From positions 62,001 through 126,000 of the forward strand of contig JADJBW010000003.1 of assembly GCA_016703525.1 (NCBI GenBank): a stretch of DNA of 64,000 nt, read 5' to 3'. The notes beneath the pieces are model-generated. The model ran no database searches. It worked only from the letters and a program-made list of their open reading frames with translations, and was not told where the DNA came from. The translations under genes and the position numbers were made by a program. Shown in pieces: positions 1 through 6,680 of the stretch. The stretch's first letter is position 1. Every line of letters begins with the position of its first letter. This stretch comes from Actinomycetota bacterium. Its GTDB lineage: Bacteria; Actinomycetota; Acidimicrobiia; Acidimicrobiales; Microtrichaceae.

Positions 1-826
1 CGGCCCCCGCCCGCACCGGCCCGACGTGGTCGACGAGGCGCCCGGCGAACGGCATGGCGATCACCAGCGGGACGAACAGGGCGATCATCACCAACGTCAG
101 CTCGTTGTCGGTGCCGCCGAGGTCCTTGAGGAACCGCGACGCGACGGCGTCGAACGTGCCGATCATCGCGGCGAATCCGAGCCCGATCACGATGCCCGCC
201 CGGGCGAGCGGCAGGCGGAACACGCGCCGCATCTCCGCGCCGGAGGCATGGTGCTCGCAGATGTCGGGCTCGGGCACGAGCGTCGCGATCGGGCCGACGG
301 CTGCCAACAGGATCGCCAGCACCAGGAACGGCGTGTTCGGCGAATCGAAGGCCTGCTCGAGTTGCTTCGCGATCGGCAGGCCCAGCAGGAACCCGCCGAT
401 GTCGGCCGCGCCGGCCATCGAGATCGCCTTGCCCGGGTTGTGCGGGTCTTGCGCGAGGATCGCCCGCCGGGCCGACGGGATGAACGTGCCCGAGCCGAGC
501 CCCACGAGCATGCGGGCCACGGCGAATTCCCACAGCGTCGACCCGAGCCAGAACCAGATCATGCCGGCCGCCGCGGTCGCGAGCCCGAACCAGAGCAGGC
601 GGCGGGTGTGGCCCCGGTCGGCGAAGCGGGCGAGCCCGAGTTGTCCGACGAGCGCGGCGGGGAACGCCGACGCGGCGATGAGCCCGAGCCCGGCCTCGTT
701 GAATCCGAAGATCGGCGGGAACCGGTACTTGTCCTGCAGGTCGGCCAACAGGCCGAACACGGCTCCGTAGCCCATGGCTTCGACGCAGATCGCGAGGAGC
801 AGGGACGCGTTGCGGCGGGCAGCCAT
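1..826 (-). CDS. MFS transporter, 3' end cut by window edge
   Basis: Reading from ATG at 826 toward the left edge gives 275 codons without a stop. The product is very hydrophobic, with repeated transmembrane helices. After helix 2 there is a cytoplasmic loop of the MFS motif-A kind (GLARFADRGHTRR, about residues 67-79). A second similar loop, AGRLVDHVG, lies near residue 265 at the start of the C-terminal half. This is a typical major facilitator secondary transporter of the inner membrane; the substrate cannot be read from sequence. Long open frames on the opposite strand are rich in R, E and H and are antisense shadows. The gene is divergent from the small membrane-anchored protein at 878, with 51 bp between starts. 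Confidence 0.85.
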   Translation of the reverse strand, partial: MAARRNASLLLAICVEAMGYGAVFGLLADLQDKYRFPPIFGFNEAGLGLIAASAFPAALVGQLGLARFADRGHTRRLLWFGLATAAAGMIWFWLGSTLWEFAVARMLVGLGSGTFIPSARRAILAQDPHNPGKAISMAGAADIGGFLLGLPIAKQLEQAFDSPNTPFLVLAILLAAVGPIATLVPEPDICEHHASGAEMRRVFRLPLARAGIVIGLGFAAMIGTFDAVASRFLKDLGGTDNELTLVMIALFVPLVIAMPFAGRLVDHVGPVRAGA

Positions 827-877
827 TGGGCGAACACACTATCCCGACGGGCTCCGCACGCTCGGTAGGGTGGCTGG

Positions 878-1336
878 GTGATTTGGCTGTTCACCGCGCT
901 GAGCGTGGTCGTGTCGTTTGTGATCGCCGCGGTGACGGTCGGCTGGGTCGTCGAGCGTCAAGCCTCCCGGGCGCGGGTCGCGGTGTACGACCTGGACGCC
1001 GCGGTGCACTACGTGGCGGATCGGCTGTCGGAGGCGACCACCGCCGAGCTCAGCTACGACGACGTGGCCGACGTGCTCGGATGGCACCTCGACGAACTAC
1101 GCGAACGCGGCGTCGCGTCGTTCCGCTCCGATGAGGCGCCGGGCGACGCGCTGGTCGTGGTCGACGAGGACGAGCCGGTCGCCCGCATCTTGGCGCGGAT
1201 CGACGGAACCGACCGGGCGAACACCCTGACCGACGACCGTGTCGTCGAGATCCTGGCGACCCACGACGGGTACCTGCGCTCGATCGGGGCGGTCGGGCCC
1301 GCCGTGGGTGGGGATCCCGCCACGCCCGAGCCGTAG
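878..1336 (+). CDS. Membrane-anchored conserved hypothetical protein
   Basis: This 152-residue protein starts at GTG. It has one N-terminal membrane helix (about residues 3-24) followed by an acidic soluble domain that would face the cytoplasm. The stretch from about residue 45 to 75 (VADRLSEATTAELSYDDVAD...) resembles a small helical domain. I do not recognise a named family; single-helix proteins of this kind are common next to small conserved genes in Acidimicrobiia. The stop lies 9 bp before the next ATG, so the two are probably co-transcribed. The GTG start is chosen because it places the helix at the very N-terminus. Confidence 0.65.
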   Translation: MIWLFTALSVVVSFVIAAVTVGWVVERQASRARVAVYDLDAAVHYVADRLSEATTAELSYDDVADVLGWHLDELRERGVASFRSDEAPGDALVVVDEDEPVARILARIDGTDRANTLTDDRVVEILATHDGYLRSIGAVGPAVGGDPATPEP

Positions 1337-1345
1337 GATGCCCCC

Positions 1346-1558
1346 ATGGATCGCCCATCGAAGTTCGAGCACAACCGATTTGTCGGCGACAAGCGGACCC
1401 AGGTCGTCTACGACGTCGACGAGCTCTCCGACGAGCATGCGCCTCTGATCGACGAACTGCTCGCCGCCGAGACCTTCCTGTGCTTCGGCCCCGACACGCT
1501 CGCGGAGGCTCGCAACCGCGGGTACCGGCTCTTCCGGGCGCAGCGCGCCGCCTCCTGA
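1346..1558 (+). CDS. Small conserved hypothetical protein, 70 aa
   Basis: A 70-residue soluble, acidic protein beginning MDRPSKFEHNRFVGDKRTQ. It contains a YDVDEL segment and ends with a basic tail (RNRGYRLFRAQRAAS). It has no membrane helix, signal peptide or cysteine pair; a single Cys is at about residue 48. It sits 9 bp after the preceding small gene and 16 bp before the hydrolase, so it is probably part of the same transcript. Codon use matches its neighbours, which supports a real gene. Function unknown. Confidence 0.6.
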   Translation: MDRPSKFEHNRFVGDKRTQVVYDVDELSDEHAPLIDELLAAETFLCFGPDTLAEARNRGYRLFRAQRAAS

Positions 1559-1574
1559 GCACGGGCGACACGCC

Positions 1575-2367
1575 GTGACCGGTCCCCCGTCGATGGATTA
1601 CCGGTTCGAGTCGGCGGGTCTCGTGCTGTCGGGTCATCTCGCCGAACCCCCGGCGGGCCCGGCCCAGGTGCCCGGTCTGGTGCTGTGCCACGGGTTCCCG
1701 GTGCGGGGTCGTGAATCGCCGGCGTCGGGCCAGTCGTTCCCCGAACTCGCGGATCGCATCGCGACCGAGATGGGCTGGCTCGTGCTGACCATGAACTTCC
1801 GCGGGTGCGGCCATGCGGAGGGCGACTTCTCGATGCGCGGGTGGCTCGACGACATCGGCGCCGCCGTCATGCATCTGCGCGACCTGGGCGTGGCCGACGT
1901 CTGGCTCGCCGGGTACGGCACCGGCGGAGCGATGTGTCTGTGCGCCGCGGCGGGACAGCTCGATCCGCGGCGTCGCGGCGATGGCGGCGCCGGCCGACTT
2001 CGACGACTGGGCGAGAAACCCTCGCCGCCTGCTGCAACACGCCCGCCAGGTGGGCGTGATCCGCCACGAGTGGTTCCCCCGCAGCTTCGAGGAATGGGCC
2101 GACGAGTTCCGTGCGCACACGGCGGTCGCCGCGGCCACCGACGTTGCCCCGAGGCCGCTGCTCGTGCTCCACGGCGACACCGACGATCTGGTGCCCAACT
2201 TCGACGCCCGCGTGATCGCCGATGCGCACGGCGACGCCGAACTCCGGATCATCTCGGGCGGCGGGCACGAGCTTCGCCACGACCCGCGCGCCGTGGCGGT
2301 GCTGCTCGGCTGGCTCGCCCGCCAGCACGACGGCGACCCGCTCGTTCGGTACCTGCCGCCGGCCTGA
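1575..2367 (+). CDS. Alpha/beta hydrolase (frame broken near 1950)
   Basis: The N-terminal part reads MTGPPSMDYRFESAG..., with the oxyanion-side LCHGFPVRG loop (about residues 38-46) and MNFRGCGHAEG. The nucleophile-elbow position reads GYGTGG, so glycine or threonine stands where the usual Ser of GxSxG is expected; this is odd. The C-terminal half lies in another frame (GVAAMAAPADFDDW..., then LVLHGDTDDLVP with the acid Asp, and GGGHEL with the His). Frames change near 1947-1955 in a GC-rich run; restoring two bases, or removing one, gives a co-linear protein of about 264 residues. Both halves match one fold, so this is one gene with a break, probably a sequence error. Starts are GTG 1575 or ATG 1593. 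It belongs to the dienelactone hydrolase/X-Pro peptidase-like superfamily; substrate unknown. Confidence 0.7.
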
Positions 2368-2384
2368 GCCGAGGCGAAGTGCCC

Positions 2385-2417
2385 ACTCCCGCCGCGGGCG
2401 CCGGGGGAGTAGCTTTT
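2385..2417 (+). terminator. Candidate intrinsic terminator after the hydrolase
   Basis: ACTCCC at 2385-2390 pairs with GGGAGT at 2405-2410 around a GC-rich loop. AGCTTTT follows at 2411-2417. It lies 18 bp after the hydrolase stop and before the next start at 2473. The stem is only six perfect pairs. Confidence 0.4.
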
Positions 2418-2472
2418 GCAGGTCTGACGACGCGCCGCGCTCGCTGGCACACCGTCCGCTGGGATCCGCCTG

Positions 2473-5310
2473 ATGACCATTCCTCTTCGACTCGACCCAC
2501 GGGGGTCCCTCGCATCCGACCGGTCCGACCGGTCCGGCGCGTCGCTCGGCCGTCAGGTGACCACGGTCGCGGTCGTGCTCGGCGGCGGGTTGCTGCTCGG
2601 TGCGATGTCGCGGCAGCTCGCGCTGGCGGCGCTGATCGTCGCCGTCGTGATCGGCGTTGCGTTCATCCGTTCGTTGCTCGCACACCCCGAGCTGCTGGTG
2701 AACATCGCCGTGTATTCGATGTGGTTCGACTCGGTGGGCGTCGGCTCATTCCGGGTCGGTCGAGCGATCGCCGTGCTGGTCGCCGTCGTGATGGTGTTGC
2801 GGCTCGCGTTGACCAACTGGCGGCCTCCGGCGCTCGATCGCCGCGCCTGGCTGCCGATCGCGGTGTTCGTCGGGTGGGCGCTGGCGTCGGGGCTGTGGGC
2901 CGACAAGATCGGCTCGTGGGCCGTCGGCATCGGGGAGCTGTCCCTCGGCGTCGTCTTCGGCATCATCTACCTCTATTTCCTCGACAGCGAGGCCCAGTTG
3001 GCGAAAGCCTTCAAGGTCTTCGTGTGGCTCGGCGTGCCGCTGTCGATCGTGGGGTATGTGGCCTTCGAGCGGTACGACGACCTGGTGAAGGAGGCGGGTG
3101 TCGAGGACCGCGTGGTCGGCTTCACCGGCAACGCGAACGCCCTCGCCGCCCTCTACATGGCCACGATCCCGCTGGCCGTGGTCTTCTTCCGGCGCTCGAC
3201 CCGTCGGATCGAGCAGGCGGGGTACCTCGTGGTGATCGCCGCGATGTTCGTCGGTCTCGTCTCGACCGGATCGCGGGCCGGGTTGCTCCTGCTCGGCGCG
3301 ATCCTCATGTACGTCTTCGTCACGTCGCCGGGCTTCACCCGGCGCGAGCGGGTGTGGACCGGGTTGGCCGGGTTCTTCGTGACGCTCATCGCGTTCCTCA
3401 TTGCCGGCGCGCTGAACCCCGAGCGCTATTCGCTGTCGGGATTTCTCGGCCCGGGCGGCGCCGGCCGCGAGGACTTCTGGAACGCTGCGGTCAAGACGTT
3501 CGGGTCGCATCCGATCCAGGGCTCGGGCATGGGCGTGTTCCGCAACAACATGTTCGACATCCTCTCGAAGGTGTCGGGTGGATCGCTCGATCCCACCCGC
3601 AGCCCGATCAACCGGAACAAGGGCCACCTCGAGGCGCACAACATGTACCTCACGCTGCTCCTCGACCTGGGAATCGTCGGCATGATGGCGTGGGTCGGCA
3701 TGTACGTGTCGGTGCTGCGCAACCTCTGGGGGCAACGCAACTCGGTGTATCGCGACTGGGTCTGGGCGTTCGGGGGAATCCACCTGAGCGTGCTGATCAC
3801 GGCGATGTTCGCGTCGGACTACAACACGAAGTTCCAGTGGACTGTGATCGGGTTCTCGGGAGCGGCCTACGGCCGGACGGTGGTGCGCCACGACGTCGAC
3901 GGCCGGCTGGAGACGGCGCGGGCGACCGGGCAGCTTCGCCATCGCCTCCCGTTCGTTCGTCTCGCATCGCTCGTCGCGCTCGTTGCGTTTGTCCTGACGG
4001 CGACGAGCTTCGCGACGTTCGGCTCGACCCGCCACGTCGCGACCGCCGAGGTGTTCGCGGTGCAGTTCGAGAAGGTGACCACCAGCAAGGGCATGCCGCT
4101 CGACGACTCGCGAATCCAGCTGATCCTGAACCTCGTCCGCTCCGACCTCTACACGGCCGAGGTTGCCGCGCAGGCCGATCTGTCGATGCCGATCTCGGAG
4201 CTGCGGGACCGTATCGACGCCACCCGCCTCAAGTTCTCGGCGGTGGTGCAGATCTCGGTGTCGCTCGACAGCGAGGCCGACGCCCGGCGTGCGTCGATGG
4301 TCCTGGTGTCGTCACTCGACAGCGTGTTCGAGAAGGCCCGCGCCAACATGGCGGCGGCCGACGGGACCGACACCCGCGATCTGATGCCCGATGTCCCCTC
4401 CGGGTATGTGGGCCCGCTGTACATGCGGTTCGAGAACCACCCCGAGATCACCACGATTCCGCCGCGAACCATCGTCAACGGGCTCGTCGGTGCGCTCGTC
4501 GCGGTGTTCGGCCTGGTCTGTTGGACCGCGGCCCGCCAGGACGGTCGAGCGCTCTCGACGGCCGAGGGCATGGAGGTTCGTCTCGGCTCGGTTCCGATCA
4601 TCGGGCGACTCGGACGACTCCCGCTCTCACCCCTCGCCCGGCAGCGACGGCGGGCGGCGCGGGCCGCATCGACCGCGTTCGCGGACACCGTCATGGCTCG
4701 CACGCCGGTGCCGGCCGACGGTTCGGCGCCCGTGGTCGGAATGAGCGCGGATGGCATCGACCGCCTGCGTGCCGATGCGGTGCTGTCGTTGCTCGGCGGG
4801 CTGATCGATACCTCCGACCGCCCGGTCGTGTTCGTCGATCTCGCCGGCGATGTCGGACCGCGGCTGGGCCTGCGTGGTCGCCCCGGCGTGGGCGAGGTCG
4901 TGCACGGCCGCGAGACCCTCGACGCGGTGCTCGTGTCGGTGCCGTGCGATCGGTTGCCGCGCTCGGTCCGATCCCGGCCGGATGGCCCGCGAACGGGCGA
5001 CGGCTCGGATCCTGAAACCGAGACCGGCTCGTTCCGTGCGCTCCCGGCCGGTCAGCTGGCCGTGCGCGACGCCGAGGCCGAGGCGCTCGGCGGTGTGATC
5101 GAGTCGCTGCGTTCCACCGCGACCGTCGTGGTCGACTTCGGCGACATCGAGGGTCGGGCGGGTATCGGCGAGGCGCTGCGCGAATGCGACCTCGTCGGTG
5201 TGGTCGTGCTCGACGGGTGGACCGAGGTCGTTCCCACCTCGGCGATCGCCGGACGTGCCCGAGCGGCGGGCGCCGAGGTCGGCGTGCTCGTCATCGACAA
5301 CGGCAACTGA
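2473..5310 (+). CDS. O-antigen ligase/polymerase - Wzz-like - kinase-like fusion
   Basis: A 945-residue single open frame. Residues about 35-480 form a polytopic O-antigen ligase (Wzy_C/WaaL-like) region with GNANALAA (about 217), STGSRAGLLLLG (about 263), PIQGSGMGVFRNN (about 345) and the conserved His in EAHNMYLTLLLDLG (about 387). A new helix at about 493-515 is followed by about 150 soluble residues and a second helix at about 666-688. That is the arrangement of a Wzz chain-length protein. The tail (about 755-945) resembles a BY-kinase/ParA fold: VFVDLAGD (about 787) sits like the Walker A-prime strand, followed by GRPGVGEVVHG. The upstream P-loop GxxxxGKS/T is absent and no Tyr-rich tail is present, so catalysis is unlikely. 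Probable role: assembly and length control of a surface polysaccharide. Confidence 0.75.
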   Translation: MTIPLRLDPRGSLASDRSDRSGASLGRQVTTVAVVLGGGLLLGAMSRQLALAALIVAVVIGVAFIRSLLAHPELLVNIAVYSMWFDSVGVGSFRVGRAIAVLVAVVMVLRLALTNWRPPALDRRAWLPIAVFVGWALASGLWADKIGSWAVGIGELSLGVVFGIIYLYFLDSEAQLAKAFKVFVWLGVPLSIVGYVAFERYDDLVKEAGVEDRVVGFTGNANALAALYMATIPLAVVFFRRSTRRIEQAGYLVVIAAMFVGLVSTGSRAGLLLLGAILMYVFVTSPGFTRRERVWTGLAGFFVTLIAFLIAGALNPERYSLSGFLGPGGAGREDFWNAAVKTFGSHPIQGSGMGVFRNNMFDILSKVSGGSLDPTRSPINRNKGHLEAHNMYLTLLLDLGIVGMMAWVGMYVSVLRNLWGQRNSVYRDWVWAFGGIHLSVLITAMFASDYNTKFQWTVIGFSGAAYGRTVVRHDVDGRLETARATGQLRHRLPFVRLASLVALVAFVLTATSFATFGSTRHVATAEVFAVQFEKVTTSKGMPLDDSRIQLILNLVRSDLYTAEVAAQADLSMPISELRDRIDATRLKFSAVVQISVSLDSEADARRASMVLVSSLDSVFEKARANMAAADGTDTRDLMPDVPSGYVGPLYMRFENHPEITTIPPRTIVNGLVGALVAVFGLVCWTAARQDGRALSTAEGMEVRLGSVPIIGRLGRLPLSPLARQRRRAARAASTAFADTVMARTPVPADGSAPVVGMSADGIDRLRADAVLSLLGGLIDTSDRPVVFVDLAGDVGPRLGLRGRPGVGEVVHGRETLDAVLVSVPCDRLPRSVRSRPDGPRTGDGSDPETETGSFRALPAGQLAVRDAEAEALGGVIESLRSTATVVVDFGDIEGRAGIGEALRECDLVGVVVLDGWTEVVPTSAIAGRARAAGAEVGVLVIDNGN

Positions 5311-5314
5311 CCGG

Positions 5315-5386
5315 GCGCTCCGGCACGGCCAGCCAGGTGCGCTCCGGCACGGCCGGTCAGGTGCGCTCCGGCACGGCCGGTCAGGT
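5315..5386. repeat. Three tandem 24-bp repeats at a convergent gene junction
   Basis: Copies lie at 5315-5338, 5339-5362 and 5363-5386. Copies 2 and 3 are identical; copy 1 differs at two bases. Copies 2 and 3 each contain CCGGC-ACG-GCCGG, a five-pair hairpin. The array starts just after the polymerase stop, and the last copy contains the stop codon of the converging acyltransferase gene. Confidence 0.85.
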
Positions 5387-6586
5387 GGGTTCGCTGCCCG
5401 CCGGGCCCACGGGCGTGTACGCGAATCGCCGCTTGAGCCGCAGCCATGGCTGCTCCCAGACGACCCAGGTGACGCGAGCGATCAGCAGCGAAAGCCCGCC
5501 CGCGACCGCCAGGTTCACGACGCTGTCGAACAGCGTCACGGGCGATCCGCCGATCGACAGCTTCCCGCCCGAGCGTTCCTTCATCGCGGCGGCGATCGGG
5601 AAGTGGAACAGGTAGATCGCGTACGAGTACTTGCCGAGCGTCAGGTTGAGGCGGCTGTTGGTGAAGCGCGTGGCCCAGGGCGACAGGCGGTCGGTGTAGG
5701 CGCCGAGCACGTAGAGCAGAAACGCGACCGACACGAACGTGAGCCCCGGGCCGTAGACCAGCTTCGGGATGACCTCGGAGGCGTCGCCTTCGAGCGTGAT
5801 GGTCGGAAGCCACGCGAACGCGACGAGCGCCAACCATCGACGCCGACCGAGCGCCCGCCGCGCGGGCTCGAGGCGCTGGCGCACGACGGCGTCGCGCACG
5901 TACAGCGCTCCGATGGCGCCGATCACGAGCGAGTCGATCCGGGTGAAGGTGTATTCGCGTGCCTGCCACTCGGGCGTCAGCGCGCCGGCGTACACGAGCC
6001 CGGTGCGCAGCAGGAACGTCGCCACGACGATGCCGCTGAACGCTCGGAATCGCCAGGACGCCGGGATGGCAGCGACCACGAGCGGCCAGAACAGATAGAA
6101 CTGTTCCTCGATCGCGAGCGACCACAGGTGGCCCAGCCCGGGAAGTGAGCGCGGGCCCTGCGCCAGCACGAAGTTCTGGAGGTAGACCCACACGGTCCAC
6201 AGTCCGCTCGGCCCGTCGGCGAGCGCCCGGAGGTCGGTGACGCCGCCCATCTTGTCGGGCAACAGCGACGCGGCGGGCGCCACCACGAAGAGCATGAGCG
6301 CAACGAACAGGTAGTACAGCGGGAGGATGCGCACCGCTCGTCGGGCGTAGAAGTTGGCGAAGAAGCCGGGTTGGTCGCGGGTTTCGACGAGGATGCCGGT
6401 GATCAGGAACCCGGACAGCACGAAGAACAGGTCGACGCCGCGCTCGCCGACGATCCCCCACGACTGGGTCGAGTCGAAGGTGTGAAACACGAGGGTCAAC
6501 AGGATGGCGCCGCCGCGGACCCCGTCGAGTGCCGCGACGCGAGGCAGCGCCGCACCGTCCTCGGTGGTCTGAAGGGTCGAACTCAC
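5381..6586 (-). CDS. Acyltransferase family 3 membrane protein
   Basis: A 401-residue protein from GTG at 6586. It opens with RVAALDGVRGGAILLTLVFHTF, the acyltransferase-3 signature in which the His near residue 31 is the catalytic base. GVDLFFVLSGFLITGIL follows (about residues 48-64), then YARRAVRILPLYYLF with the conserved Arg residues. WSLAIEEQFYLFWPL is further downstream. About ten membrane helices are expected, with no C-terminal SGNH domain. Upstream in-frame codons exist, but they give a low-quality, Arg/Ser-rich extension, so the GTG directly before the domain is preferred. Members move acyl groups across or at the inner membrane onto glycans or lipids. It converges with the polymerase-like fusion, which suggests a role in decorating that polymer (inference). 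Confidence 0.85.
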   Translation of the reverse strand: MSSTLQTTEDGAALPRVAALDGVRGGAILLTLVFHTFDSTQSWGIVGERGVDLFFVLSGFLITGILVETRDQPGFFANFYARRAVRILPLYYLFVALMLFVVAPAASLLPDKMGGVTDLRALADGPSGLWTVWVYLQNFVLAQGPRSLPGLGHLWSLAIEEQFYLFWPLVVAAIPASWRFRAFSGIVVATFLLRTGLVYAGALTPEWQAREYTFTRIDSLVIGAIGALYVRDAVVRQRLEPARRALGRRRWLALVAFAWLPTITLEGDASEVIPKLVYGPGLTFVSVAFLLYVLGAYTDRLSPWATRFTNSRLNLTLGKYSYAIYLFHFPIAAAMKERSGGKLSIGGSPVTLFDSVVNLAVAGGLSLLIARVTWVVWEQPWLRLKRRFAYTPVGPAGSEPT

Positions 6587-6680
6587 AGTCGGCCACTCTA
6601 CGGCCGAGTCGCGCTCCCGGAGTCGACCCGCTTGGTGGGCGACCGGGGCGTCGCCGGCCCGGTCGCCGGTGTCCGCGTGG

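Noticed and set aside
26..868. Long plus-strand open frames over the left edge
   Set aside because: They are rich in R, E, H and P and lie antisense to a clear MFS transporter; this is the usual shadow in high-GC DNA.
1575..5015. A 1,146-codon open frame running from the hydrolase into the polymerase region
   Set aside because: Only the first about 125 residues look like protein; the rest is Arg/Gly-rich sequence in the wrong frame of the ligase/Wzz fusion.
5052..6596. A 514-codon minus frame with RAGAHL-type tandem peptides
   Set aside because: It is another frame of the acyltransferase plus the 24-bp repeat; there is no real domain in it.
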